DNA of 64,000 bases from Thalassomonas haliotis (GTDB lineage Bacteria > Pseudomonadota > Gammaproteobacteria > Enterobacterales > Alteromonadaceae), in the NCBI RefSeq assembly GCF_028657945.1, contig NZ_CP059693.1, positions 3,100,001-3,164,000 on the forward strand, in the 5' to 3' direction. Below the pieces are notes generated by a model. The model was not told where the DNA came from. It made no database searches and saw nothing but the letters and a program-made list of their open reading frames with translations. This document shows, piece by piece, positions 20,658-30,070 of the stretch (within the stretch, counting starts at the first letter, position 1; each line of letters opens with the position of its first letter). The translations under genes and the position numbers were made by a program.

Positions 20658-20761
20658 GGGATTTGCTGCTGGCATAGGTGAAGCGGGGAAAATAGACTGG
20701 TTAAAGAGGGCCGGCGGAGCAGATCAGACAGGTTCAACAAGGAATACAAGAGAGCAGAGAA

Positions 20762-21238
20762 ATGTATAAGAGGTTATCGGGCTTATTATTGCCTTTGTTA
20801 TTTACCCCCGGGTTTGTCAGCGCCGGGGCGAACGACAATGTTTTCACACCGGCGGATGGCCCAGTTAGCGGCGGCGCTGCAAGTAAACTGCATGTTGTGG
20901 TGGCGGGCGCCCAAAATAGCCGGGGGAAAATTGTGCTGGCGCTGTTTGATAATGAAGAGGATTTTACCAAAAAACCTTACCGGGAGCTGGTTATAGATGC
21001 CGGGGATGCCGGCCGTGGTGCTATGTTCGAGCATCTGAGCGACGGTGATTATGCCGTGGTTATTTTTCATGATGAAAATGCTAATGAAATGCTTGACCGC
21101 AATTTTCTCGGGGTGCCGGAAGAAGGGGTGGCTTTTTCCAATAATCTTAAGGTGAAATTTTCCCTGCCGGGGTTTGATGATGCCAAAGTAGCCGTGCGCG
21201 GAGACAGTGCTATCAGCATTAAGCTCAACTATTTATAA
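20762..21238 (+). CDS. DUF2141 domain exported protein
   Basis: A 158-residue protein with a signal peptide (MYKRLSGLLLPLLFTPGFVSAGA) and one DUF2141 domain. It matches LHVVVAGAQNSRGKIVLALF, DGDYAVVIFHDENANEMLDRNFLGVPEEGVAFSNN and the closing ISIKLNYL. These are small beta-sandwich proteins of the envelope with no assigned biochemical function. It stands about 150 bases before the LytS-like sensor gene and may form a unit with it. The DENANE motif is acidic and might bind a cation, which is only a guess. Confidence 0.85.
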   Translation: MYKRLSGLLLPLLFTPGFVSAGANDNVFTPADGPVSGGAASKLHVVVAGAQNSRGKIVLALFDNEEDFTKKPYRELVIDAGDAGRGAMFEHLSDGDYAVVIFHDENANEMLDRNFLGVPEEGVAFSNNLKVKFSLPGFDDAKVAVRGDSAISIKLNYL

Positions 21239-21388
21239 CCGGCTGCAGGTGGTGGTGCCCTCGCCAATGAACGCATCATAATGATAAGTTTACATGCGTG
21301 TACCGCCCGGGTTAGACGTCAGTGGGGCATTTAGGTAATATGCCTGCATGCCATTATATTTTCCCTTATGATGTAGAGCTTTATCCTG

Positions 21389-22438
21389 ATGATAGCCAAT
21401 TACCGCCTCAGTCACTGGTATTCCAGGAAGATGATCCTCCTGGTTTATGTGCCTTTGTTTAATTTTATGTTTTTCTCCCTGGCCATGACAAATCTTGGCT
21501 TTTTTTCGCTGTCGCTGGCGGCGGGCTTAAGCCTGCATATGTGGAGTTCGGCGCTGCTGTGCCTGTTGTTTGCTAAATTTCTGGAAACCTTTACCCAGCT
21601 TAACAGCGATTCGGTGAAAGGTTTTATCAGTAAATATTGTTTATGTGCGACCGTAGGCGGCACCACCAGTTTTATGGTGCTCAACAGCTTTTCTCTGCCC
21701 CTGGTGCCGGAGCCTTTTATCGCAAAAACCCCGATGGGGCCTGTGATGTTCTCTTACATCGAAGTGCTGCTTTTTGCATCGCTTAGATATATTTTACAGC
21801 AACAACAACAGCATATGGAGCTTAACGCCAATTATAAGGAAGCCCAGTTCCGGGCGCTCAAAGCCCAGCTAAATCCCCATATGCTGTTTAACTCCCTTAA
21901 TTTAATTTCTTCGGAGATAGAGCATAACCCGGGTAATGCCAGCTTGTTGCTGGATGAGTTATCGGAGTTGCTGCGTGGCGTGCTGCGCAGTTCAAATCAG
22001 CTGTTATTACCTCTGGCCCAGGAAATTGAGCTGACCCGACATTATTTAGTGATCCAAAAAATGCGCTTTGAGCAGCGGCTGGAATATGAGGTAAATATTG
22101 CCCCGGATTGCCTGCATACTCAGGTGCCCGGGTTAATGTTGCAGCCTTTTATTGAGAACTGCATAGTTCACGGTTTTGCCACGAAAAAGGAAACCGGTGT
22201 TATTAAGGTGGATATTCACCTGGAAAACAATACCTTATATGTGAGTATCGAAGATAACGGCATAGGTTTTACCCCTGAGGGGAAAACTTATGGTCACGGG
22301 GTCGGGATAGTGCGCGATACCCTGGAATTGCTTTACGGCAGTCAACATCAACTTGTGATCAAATCGCAACCGGGCCGGGGAACCCAAATAGCCATGGCGT
22401 TGCCCGCTGAGCACTTATCTGCCCGGGTTTCAGGGTAA
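21389..22438 (+). CDS. LytS-type sensor histidine kinase (His_kinase/PF06580)
   Basis: A 349-residue membrane sensor. About four hydrophobic segments (residues 15-145) are followed by a short coiled region rich in glutamine and the transmitter. The phospho-acceptor His is in LKAQLNPHMLFNSLNLI, and the ATPase carries PFIENCIVHG (N box), IEDNGIGF and GHGVGIVRDTLELLYG. This is the LytS/YehU class, which pairs with LytTR regulators; one follows 73 bases downstream. The ligand is unknown: the membrane part has no recognisable sensor domain. Confidence 0.92.
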   Translation: MIANYRLSHWYSRKMILLVYVPLFNFMFFSLAMTNLGFFSLSLAAGLSLHMWSSALLCLLFAKFLETFTQLNSDSVKGFISKYCLCATVGGTTSFMVLNSFSLPLVPEPFIAKTPMGPVMFSYIEVLLFASLRYILQQQQQHMELNANYKEAQFRALKAQLNPHMLFNSLNLISSEIEHNPGNASLLLDELSELLRGVLRSSNQLLLPLAQEIELTRHYLVIQKMRFEQRLEYEVNIAPDCLHTQVPGLMLQPFIENCIVHGFATKKETGVIKVDIHLENNTLYVSIEDNGIGFTPEGKTYGHGVGIVRDTLELLYGSQHQLVIKSQPGRGTQIAMALPAEHLSARVSG

Positions 22439-22511
22439 AGCCCCTATCTAATGATGAAACTAATAAACGTGAATATAAAGCGAATAAAGACAAAGGGTAT
22501 AAGATAAAGCT

Positions 22512-23294
22512 ATGCAGACAGACTACCAAACCATATTGATCGTTGATGATGAACCGGCCGCCCGGCGCAAGCTGGAAAGCATGCTGGCGAAAACCTGCCG
22601 CTTTGAACAATTGCTCCAGGCCTGCGATGGCGATGAAGCGGTGGAAAAAATCCGTCAATATCAGCCTGAGCTGGTGTTTATGGACATACAGATGCCGGGC
22701 ATGAACGGTTTGCAGGCGGCAATGCATACCCGGGAAGAGAACTACCAGCTGATCATGGTGACTGCCTTTGATAATTACGCCATCGAAGCTTTTGATACCC
22801 ATGCCGTGGATTACCTGCTCAAGCCGGTTACCCTGGCCAAGCTCAACCAGAGTCTGGAAAAAGTGGCGGCCTTGCAGCAGCGTATCCCGGTGGCGCATTT
22901 ACAGCAGCTGGCGGATAAAATCTACGGGCAAAAAGATGAGCAGCAGCTGGCGGTCAGGAAAGGGGAGGCAACGGTGATCCTCAATGCCTCCGAGATTTGT
23001 TATTTGGAGGCCTTAAGCGGCTACTGCCGTATTGTTTTAACCCTTAAGGGGCAAAAAAATCACAATACCGATTCTGTACTCAGCGATGCCCCGCTGGAAT
23101 TTATGTACCAGCAGCTGGCTCAGGAGCAGTTTTTACGGGTACACAGGAAATATGTGATCAATAGCGAACAAATCTTTGCCTATTACAGCGTAATGCGGCG
23201 TATGTATTTAAAAATCAGGGATTTTTCTGATGTGGCTATTCCCGTCTCCCGCCGCAATGGCCCTATGATCAAAGGCCGCTGGCAAACGGTGTGA
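22512..23294 (+). CDS. LytTR-family response regulator
   Basis: A 260-residue regulator with a receiver domain (residues 1-120; acidic pairs in IVDDEPAA, phospho-acceptor in LVFMDIQMPGMNG, KPV at the end) and a LytTR DNA-binding domain (about 150-258; ICYLEALSGYCRIVL, FLRVHRKYVINSEQI). It partners the LytS-like kinase directly upstream. LytTR proteins bind short direct repeats; no target pair is clear in the adjoining gaps. A terminator follows at 23376-23397. Confidence 0.93.
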   Translation: MQTDYQTILIVDDEPAARRKLESMLAKTCRFEQLLQACDGDEAVEKIRQYQPELVFMDIQMPGMNGLQAAMHTREENYQLIMVTAFDNYAIEAFDTHAVDYLLKPVTLAKLNQSLEKVAALQQRIPVAHLQQLADKIYGQKDEQQLAVRKGEATVILNASEICYLEALSGYCRIVLTLKGQKNHNTDSVLSDAPLEFMYQQLAQEQFLRVHRKYVINSEQIFAYYSVMRRMYLKIRDFSDVAIPVSRRNGPMIKGRWQTV

Positions 23295-23375
23295 CCGGCT
23301 AAGTTGTACACTGCCAAATAAAAGGGCGTTAAAATACAAGTTTATTCCTTTGCCGGTAATGCTCTTTTCATTATT

Positions 23376-23397
23376 AAGCCCGGTTTGGGCTTTTTCT
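23376..23397 (+). terminator. Intrinsic terminator after the LytTR gene
   Basis: AAGCCC (23376-23381) pairs with GGGCTT (23387-23392) around a five-base loop, then TTTTC. Good position 80 bases after the stop. Confidence 0.7.
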
Positions 23398-23519
23398 GTT
23401 ATTTCATCTTTTTTACCGCTAAAGCAGGCAAATGTACCATTGGGCCGATCCCCGCTGGCTTGTTTTTATTGCTGTGTTTACCTTGGCTGCGTTGTCTCTT
23501 GCCGTGAAAAGGAAAATAA

Positions 23520-24761
23520 ATGAAGATGAAAAAAACAGCCCAGGTGTTAAGTTTCAACCTGCTGGCCTGTGAAGCATACAGCGCCGCTTTCGCCCTCAAC
23601 GAGCACAGCGCCTCGGGTCTTGGCCGGGCATTTTCCGGAGAAGGAGCCATCAGCGATAACGCCGCGGTACTGGCGAGAAACCCTGCAGCCATGACCAGGT
23701 TTAAACAGGCGGAAGTTGCTGTGGTCGGCACTGCCATAGGACCGGATATTTCCCTTGAAGGCACGAATAATGCCGGGTTGGATGAAGACAGTATTGCCCC
23801 GGATGCTTTGATCCCGGCGCTATATTATATCCTGCCGCTCAATAAAAATTTTGCTGTCGGAGCCGGCGCTTTTTCAAATTTTGGTTTGGCCACCGAATTC
23901 CCCGATGATTATCCTGCAGGTCAACTTGCCGGTGAAACTAAACTTACCACCATAAATGTTAATGCCAGCGCCGCCTACCGTTTTAACCACTACTTGAGCC
24001 TCGGGCTGGGCGTTAACCTGGTATATGCCGATGCCACTTTGATCCGGCATTTTGGCAGCAACTCTTACGGTATAACCCAGGAAACCGAAGCGGCAAAGAT
24101 GACCGGGGACGATATTGCCTATGGCTATAATGTCGGGGTGTTATATGAAATCAACGATAACCACAGGGTTTCACTTACCTACCGCAGCCAGGTTGATTTG
24201 ACTTTAACCGGCGATTATAGCAATGAACTGCCGCCTTCATTTGGCGGCCTGGCTGGAGAAAGCCTGGCGGGTGAGCTGGAACTGACCTTACCCGATATTG
24301 CGGAGCTATCCGGTTACCATCAGCTGAGCAACAAGGTGGCGCTGCATTACAGCGTGCAGTGGACCGGTTGGAGCAGCTTCGAGAGACTGGAGGCTTATGC
24401 GCAGGGCATAGACAGCGCAGTTTTTGAAAAAGACGAATATTTTGAAAATTCGCTGCGCTCCGGCGTCGGCATCAGTTACAACCTGGAGGATGTGCTGACC
24501 CTCAGGGCGGGGGTTGCCTATGATGAAACCCCGATAGAACAGGCCTACCGCTCGATCTCCATTCCCGACAGCAACCGCATCTGGTACAGCACGGGCATGA
24601 CCTATCACTTTAAGAATGCCTCATCTTTTGACCTTGGCATGAGCTTTATTAAGGGGGAAGAAGCAGAGTTTACCGAAACCGATGACTTGGGCCAGGCCTG
24701 GCAATTTACCTCAAACGGGGATGCTACTTTAGTGTCGGCGCAATATAACTACAGATTTTAG
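23520..24761 (+). CDS. FadL/OmpP1-type outer-membrane transport protein
   Basis: A 413-residue beta-barrel of the FadL (long-chain fatty acid and hydrocarbon uptake) family. The N-terminal plug region reads ALNEHSASGLGRAFSGEGAISDNAA with the NPA motif in LARNPAAMTRF. Repeated amphipathic strands follow, and the protein ends in an aromatic-terminated strand (SAQYNYRF), as needed for Bam insertion. The signal peptide MKMKKTAQVLSFNLLACEAYSAAFA is somewhat unusual because it has a central Cys. AGGAAA precedes the ATG. The substrate is inferred from family only. Confidence 0.9.
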   Translation: MKMKKTAQVLSFNLLACEAYSAAFALNEHSASGLGRAFSGEGAISDNAAVLARNPAAMTRFKQAEVAVVGTAIGPDISLEGTNNAGLDEDSIAPDALIPALYYILPLNKNFAVGAGAFSNFGLATEFPDDYPAGQLAGETKLTTINVNASAAYRFNHYLSLGLGVNLVYADATLIRHFGSNSYGITQETEAAKMTGDDIAYGYNVGVLYEINDNHRVSLTYRSQVDLTLTGDYSNELPPSFGGLAGESLAGELELTLPDIAELSGYHQLSNKVALHYSVQWTGWSSFERLEAYAQGIDSAVFEKDEYFENSLRSGVGISYNLEDVLTLRAGVAYDETPIEQAYRSISIPDSNRIWYSTGMTYHFKNASSFDLGMSFIKGEEAEFTETDDLGQAWQFTSNGDATLVSAQYNYRF

Positions 24762-25023
24762 TGGGGTAATCGGAGATCAAAGGCAAGCAATAAACGGGAG
24801 CTGTCTTTATTAAAGGATATTTTCCGGCCAAACAGATAATTTTTGTACAAGAATTGAGGGTAAAATGAAAGGTTAAAAAAGGGCAATAACATTAAAGAGA
24901 TATCTGATTGAAACAGATGAAAACATAGTGATACACTCAAAGCCTGTTTAGTAAATGCAAGTGTGGCTGGTCTTAGTTACGCAGTATGAGGACGCTTGCT
25001 GTTTTAAGCTTCAGGGCAGTGGT
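24762..25023 (+). promoter_or_regulatory. Leader region of the TOMM cluster with possible promoter
   Basis: This 260-base gap has no gene. TTGAAA (24908-24913) and TACACT (24932-24937), 18 bp apart, are a moderate sigma-70-like pair about 90 bases before the chosen kinase start. No long dyad is visible, so if the FHA/winged-helix protein acts here its site is not recognisable. Confidence 0.35.
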
Positions 25024-26115
25024 ATGACAATAACAACAATAAATACACTAGAAGCAGACCTGGGTTTTGTTTCCGATGCCTATCGTCTGGTCAGAAAAAT
25101 AGGCCAGGGAGGCTTTGGCCAGGTTTATCTGGCCAAACAACTTAATACCAATCAAGATGTTGCCATTAAATTTTTATCTGTGAGCAGCGACTTTGATGAA
25201 GCCAAGAAAAAACGTTATATCGAACGTTTTGACCGGGAAACCCTGTTGTGCAGCCGCCTGCAACACCCCAATATCGTGCGTTTGCTTGATAAAGGTTGTT
25301 GCCATGACAATCTGCTTTATGCGGTGTTTGAATATGTCGACGGCAAAACCTTAAAGGATACCCTGGCGGAGTCGGGGGCTTTATTGCCCCTTGATGCCGC
25401 TGCGGTGATGGGTCAGGTACTGGATGCTCTGGCCCATGCCCACGAACAGGGGGTGATCCACCGGGATGTTAAACCGGCAAATATTATGTTGACTAAAGTG
25501 GGCGCTAAAATTCATGCCAAGGTACTCGACTTTGGTATAGGCACCTTAGTTAACGAAGTACGCCAGCTTGATTATAAAAGCATTACCCTGACCCGGGAAA
25601 CCCTGGGAACCCCTTCCTACAGTGCCCCTGAACAGTTAAGGGGAGAGCCGCCGACCCCTAAAACCGATATTTATGTCTGGGGACTCGTGTTTATTGAATG
25701 CTTAACCGGACAAGCCGCCATTTCCGGCACCAGCCTGGCATCCGTTTTTCATAAGCAGTTAAGCGAGTCAAATGTTCCCTTACCGGCATCTCTTGCAGGG
25801 CACAGCATCAGTGCATTATTACGCCGGGTGCTCAATAAAAAAGCTGGAGAAAGGGCCAGCGATGCTGCCGAGTTATATCATGAATTTCATCAGTTAAATT
25901 TCTCTACCCTGGTAGGAGAGCTTAACCAGCCACCCGAGCGCCATTTTTCAACGGATAATACCTTAGTAGTGCAGCCAGGGGATAATGAAACCCTGATCAA
26001 CGAAACCTTGATCAATGACAGCAGTGCTGTTCAGGCAACGTATGCCAGTTTAACCGAGCGAAAGGCAAATTACCGCACTGGCGGTGGTGCTAAATGTTAT
26101 TGCTCTCGGGGATAG
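25024..26115 (+). CDS. Ser/Thr protein kinase half of a TOMM kinase/cyclase system
   Basis: A bacterial Hanks-type kinase. The catalytic elements are intact: glycine loop GQGGFGQVY (27-35), Lys49 in VAIKF, HRDVKPANIM (from His146), DFG (from Asp169) and GTPSYSAPEQL in the activation loop. ATG 25024 is preferred over 24955 because AGGG precedes it and the conserved fold begins right after. Beyond about residue 345 the frame reads SLTERKANYRTGGG and ends in meaningless residues at 26115. The next gene's frame, read upstream of its start, gives ERQITALAVV. One extra A in 26061-26063 would account for the split of an original ERRQITAL. In the known TOMM kinase/cyclase fusion family (TIGR03903) the two halves are one chain. 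No membrane segment is seen. Confidence 0.9.
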   Translation: MTITTINTLEADLGFVSDAYRLVRKIGQGGFGQVYLAKQLNTNQDVAIKFLSVSSDFDEAKKKRYIERFDRETLLCSRLQHPNIVRLLDKGCCHDNLLYAVFEYVDGKTLKDTLAESGALLPLDAAAVMGQVLDALAHAHEQGVIHRDVKPANIMLTKVGAKIHAKVLDFGIGTLVNEVRQLDYKSITLTRETLGTPSYSAPEQLRGEPPTPKTDIYVWGLVFIECLTGQAAISGTSLASVFHKQLSESNVPLPASLAGHSISALLRRVLNKKAGERASDAAELYHEFHQLNFSTLVGELNQPPERHFSTDNTLVVQPGDNETLINETLINDSSAVQATYASLTERKANYRTGGGAKCYCSRG

Positions 26116-29100
26116 CGAGCCGGATGGTGAGGTGGTGGATGCCATACACAGAGATCAAAAAGCCCAGTGTATTGATACCGCCATACGTTACGGCGCCTTT
26201 CATGTCGGCAGTTTAGGCAATACCCTGTTATTTTATTTCGGTTACCCGGCCGCGAGTGATAATGACAGCCGGTTATGTGCCAGAACAGCACTGGAAATCA
26301 GCAGTAAATTGAGCCAGAGAAATTCATTATTAAGGCAAAACCAGGGGATTGAAGTCCGGGTTCATATGGGGATGCATACCGGGGTGGTAACCACCTATGC
26401 CGATTCCACCCCAGAAGGGGATACCGCGAATATTGCCTTGGATCTTGCCCGTTTAGCTGAGCCGAACCAGGTACTGGCGACACAAAGCAGTAAAACCCTA
26501 CTCGATAGTTATTTGACCTTTCAGGCACAGCAAGCGCTGAGCATAGGAGTAAAATCCCAACCGGTATCCCTGTATTTGCTCGTTGGCGAGCGGCAAGTTG
26601 AAGCCTTTGGCTTTTTACGGAGCAATAAAAATAACCATGAGTTTATTGGCCGTGAGCAGGAGTTACTCACTTTGGGGCAATTGCTCAATGCACGGCAAAC
26701 TGTTGAGCAAAGCCCGGGGGCAGGCAGGCTGCTACCTGATCGGGCTGCACATGTTTATGGGGAAGCCGGGATCGGCAAGTCCCGTTTAGTGTTTGAACTG
26801 AGAAATTTAGCTAAAAATCACCGCCACTTTGTCACTCAGTGTCTGCCTGAGCATAAGAATAATGCCCTTTACCCGGTGTTAAACTTAGTTAAATATAAGT
26901 ATTCACTCGATTCCCTGAGCGCAGGAGCGGCGACAACAAAACTACATCAGCAGCTTAAGCATACTGTAGGACATGGCGGATTAAAAACGAGTCAGGTACA
27001 GGATGCCCTGGTGCTTCTGTGCTCCTGGTTAGCTTTGCCTTTACCTGAAGGGGTCCAGGGAAAAGCTTTAAGCCCTGATGTGCAGAAAGAGATATTATTT
27101 AAGACCTTAACCGGTTTGCTATTGGACCGTGAACCGCTTGAGAGTAAAGAATGGTCACAGCCGGTGTTATTTTTATTTGAAGATCTGCATTGGGCAGATC
27201 CGACTACTGTCGCTTTCATCGCAGAGCTTAGCAGTGCCAGGCAGGGGACAAATGAAGTCTATATCAGCACTTCGCGTCAGCCTTTGCCAAAGGCCTTAAT
27301 GCAAAGCGGATTTCAATCGATAGCGCTGACTAAACTAAGTCAGGAAAAAACGGCCGAGTTTGTCTTTAACCTGTTTGATAAGCAAAAGGTCTCGGCAAAC
27401 TTGCTCGATGTTGTCGTCAGCCGTACCGACGGTATTCCGCTGTTTATCGAAGAACTGGTGAATATGCTTAAGCAAAAGGGTTTGGTTCAGCATCTGAACG
27501 GCATTACCGACTTTATCAAACCTGACAATATTAACGAGGTTCCGGGCAGTTTGCGCGACTCTTTACAGCAAAAGCTTGATACCCTAATTTATGCCAAGGA
27601 AACGGCCCAGCTGGCGGCGACTATTGGTCGGGAGTTTGATTACCAACTGCTTGCCGCGGCCTCTAATCACAGTGCAGCTCAGTTACAAACCGACTTAAAT
27701 GAGTTAATTGAAGCGGACTTGATTATTTTGCAGCGTAAGGTTGCCGGCGACAGTTATATCTTTAAGCATGCCCTGGTCAGGGATGCGGCATACGAAAGTA
27801 TGCTAAAAGATAAGCGACTAGCCGCTCATAACAGTGTTGCCGCTGCTTTAGTGTCTGATTTTCCTGACTTTAGCAAAAAGAACCCTTTTGTTATTGCCAG
27901 TCATTACGCGATGGCAGGCTGTTATGAAACCGCCGTTACTTTTGGGGTCGATGCCGTGACTTTGCAAATCGAGAAGTCCGCCAATAACGAAGCTTACGCT
28001 TACGCCGGCCTTATACTTCCCTGGGTAAAAAACATTCCCGGTGAAGTAAAACAGCTCAAAATTGAGTTAAACCTGTTGGATATGATTTTGCCTGCTGTGA
28101 TGAGCTTAAGTGGTTATGGAGGCGATAAGGTTAGCCAAATCAGTCAGCGGATTGAAACCTTAATTGATCAGTTGGAGCAAATGCCGGGGGCTGAACTTGA
28201 TGGCGAGCATACTGCACTGACGAATAAAGTGGAGTGGTCCCTGTTTTTAAACTCCCATTACAGTTCTCAGAGAAAGCAGACCCTTGATGTAGGAAATCGT
28301 ATTATTGCCAGGGCCAGAAAAGATGCTAACCGGGAACGGGAGATGGTGGTGCTTACCCATTTGGGACAGGCTCATTTAGTCGACGGCAATTTAAAAGAGT
28401 CCCTGGAGATGCACAATGCTTCTTTGCACATGTATTGTGAACAACAGGATAAAGCTATTTCAGCAGAATATGGCACAGATCCAAAGGCTCAAAATTTATC
28501 TATGCTGACCTTGACCTATATTCATTTGGGGCTGCCGGATAAAGCACTGGAAAGTGTAAACAATGCATTAGCTTACTCTGAGATTATCGGCCATGACGTA
28601 TCAATTACCTTTGCACATTTATTCAAAGCGCTTTATGCCTATTTTATGAATGATCGCAAAAGCGTGGTCAATACAGTACAAAGGTATGAACTCAGTCATG
28701 GTGATAAAAAGGAACTGGTTTGGATCAATACCTTTTTATACATGCTTTATGATTGGGCATTGTATAAGACAGACTTCGCGGAATTGAGTATTAAGGATCA
28801 GGTAGAGTCAGGACAATTATTTGCTTTGGCCTGGTACGAACCTTCTTTAGCTGATACTTACCTGGAATTGAAGCAATATGATAAAGCAATACGCTTGATG
28901 GAAAACTCTTTACAGCGCACAAAAGAAAACGGTGAATATGCGGCATTACCTTTTGTGTTGAGCTGCTTGGCTAAATGTTATTACATCAGGGATCAATCAC
29001 TTTCTCCAAGAGTCGAAGCAATGCTAAATGAATCTATTCGTTACGCAAAGGCCCAAAAGGCAAGCTTCTTCGAGCTTCACTCGCTTGTTTATTATTATCC

Positions 29101-29236
29101 GTTAATTCAAGATCAAACTAAAAAAAAGCAGGTGCTGTCGGATATTAACGGTATTGTTAATGGCTCAGATGCCATGAAGGACACCGCGCCATATCAGCAG
29201 GCCATGGAGTATTTGGCGAAAGATTTATGCAATTAA
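26084..29236 (+). CDS. Cyclase-homology/AAA-type ATPase/TPR protein, other half of the TOMM kinase/cyclase
   Basis: A 1050-residue protein with three parts. Residues 1-170 are a class III cyclase homology domain (GMHTGVV, LDLARLAEPNQVLAT). Residues about 185-550 are a signalling ATPase with Walker A GEAGIGKS and Walker B FLFEDLHWAD. The remainder is helical TPR-like repeats. The cyclase part lacks its metal-binding aspartates: the place of the first reads LNVIALGD and the usual GDG is GNT, so it is probably inactive as a cyclase. The GTG at 26084 has no Shine-Dalgarno, and the coding frame is open from 26054, across the kinase end. Expression may need a +1 frameshift, or the gene may be broken. 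Its 3' end overlaps the dioxygenase gene by 10 bases. Confidence 0.88.
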   Translation: MVLNVIALGDSEPDGEVVDAIHRDQKAQCIDTAIRYGAFHVGSLGNTLLFYFGYPAASDNDSRLCARTALEISSKLSQRNSLLRQNQGIEVRVHMGMHTGVVTTYADSTPEGDTANIALDLARLAEPNQVLATQSSKTLLDSYLTFQAQQALSIGVKSQPVSLYLLVGERQVEAFGFLRSNKNNHEFIGREQELLTLGQLLNARQTVEQSPGAGRLLPDRAAHVYGEAGIGKSRLVFELRNLAKNHRHFVTQCLPEHKNNALYPVLNLVKYKYSLDSLSAGAATTKLHQQLKHTVGHGGLKTSQVQDALVLLCSWLALPLPEGVQGKALSPDVQKEILFKTLTGLLLDREPLESKEWSQPVLFLFEDLHWADPTTVAFIAELSSARQGTNEVYISTSRQPLPKALMQSGFQSIALTKLSQEKTAEFVFNLFDKQKVSANLLDVVVSRTDGIPLFIEELVNMLKQKGLVQHLNGITDFIKPDNINEVPGSLRDSLQQKLDTLIYAKETAQLAATIGREFDYQLLAAASNHSAAQLQTDLNELIEADLIILQRKVAGDSYIFKHALVRDAAYESMLKDKRLAAHNSVAAALVSDFPDFSKKNPFVIASHYAMAGCYETAVTFGVDAVTLQIEKSANNEAYAYAGLILPWVKNIPGEVKQLKIELNLLDMILPAVMSLSGYGGDKVSQISQRIETLIDQLEQMPGAELDGEHTALTNKVEWSLFLNSHYSSQRKQTLDVGNRIIARARKDANREREMVVLTHLGQAHLVDGNLKESLEMHNASLHMYCEQQDKAISAEYGTDPKAQNLSMLTLTYIHLGLPDKALESVNNALAYSEIIGHDVSITFAHLFKALYAYFMNDRKSVVNTVQRYELSHGDKKELVWINTFLYMLYDWALYKTDFAELSIKDQVESGQLFALAWYEPSLADTYLELKQYDKAIRLMENSLQRTKENGEYAALPFVLSCLAKCYYIRDQSLSPRVEAMLNESIRYAKAQKASFFELHSLVYYYPLIQDQTKKKQVLSDINGIVNGSDAMKDTAPYQQAMEYLAKDLCN

Positions 29237-30024
29237 AACATCAACAAAAAGATTGTTTGGCTGGTAAAAAAATTCAGTATGAAACCAATGGTTTTCATAT
29301 TGAATCTAAAGCCATTATAGCTGATCAGGTTTTATCTTCTGCCAGAGACGGGATTAAGCGGGTCTATAACGGAGAATATAATACCGGCCTTGCTCCCTGG
29401 GCTAAAATTGGCAGTTGTGAACAGCTGCAAAGAACGGCTCAGGTACATTTGGCAGATCGCGACATTTTTAATTTGATTACCCAATCAGCTATCGGTGAAA
29501 TTGCCGCCCAAATCACCGGGGCGCAGATAATTAAAATATGGGGTACTCAGCTTTACAGCAAACCGCCCAAGGTCGAAACACAGGCTAATGTCGGCTGGCA
29601 TACAGATTTTCAACATATGCCTTTTTTTCGCGAGGGTGTGATTACCGCCTGGTTGCCATTCATTGAGGTCAATAAAGACTCGGGCGCTATCACTTATATA
29701 AAAGGCTCACATAAGTGGCCTAATGTCGCTAAGTATCTTAATGCCGGCATACAGGATTTGGGAAATGTAAAAAGTCATTTTATCAGGGCGAATGGAGAGC
29801 ACCCCTGGCATGAAGTGCCGGCAACTGTGGCAGCAGGTGGTATTGCTTTTCACCATAAAAATATGATCCATGGCAGCAGAGCTAATCAAGGCGCTGTTTA
29901 CCGACATGCCATTGCAATTGGTTTGCTTACCGAACAGGCAAAATTTGATAATAATGTTAATGACTATGGTTACCGTGCTATCTTGGGCAACCAAGATTAT
30001 TGCCCGGTGATTTATCGCCAATAA
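29227..30024 (+). CDS. Phytanoyl-CoA dioxygenase-family Fe(II)/2-oxoglutarate enzyme
   Basis: A 265-residue double-stranded beta-helix oxygenase of the PhyH family. The iron facial triad is visible: H and D in GWHTDFQH and the distal His in NMIHGSRAN. The 2-oxoglutarate-binding Arg is probably in YRHAIAI. SGAITYIKGSHKWPN is the typical bend before the last strands. Such enzymes hydroxylate or otherwise oxidise small molecules, and several act in peptide natural products. Its start overlaps the upstream stop by 10 bases and the precursor gene follows 46 bases later, so it is in the same operon. A tailoring role on the TOMM peptide is inferred. Confidence 0.85.
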   Translation: MQLKHQQKDCLAGKKIQYETNGFHIESKAIIADQVLSSARDGIKRVYNGEYNTGLAPWAKIGSCEQLQRTAQVHLADRDIFNLITQSAIGEIAAQITGAQIIKIWGTQLYSKPPKVETQANVGWHTDFQHMPFFREGVITAWLPFIEVNKDSGAITYIKGSHKWPNVAKYLNAGIQDLGNVKSHFIRANGEHPWHEVPATVAAGGIAFHHKNMIHGSRANQGAVYRHAIAIGLLTEQAKFDNNVNDYGYRAILGNQDYCPVIYRQ

Positions 30025-30070
30025 CTTGTGTGAATAACCTTTTCTAAAAAGAAAAATATAGGAGAAAACC

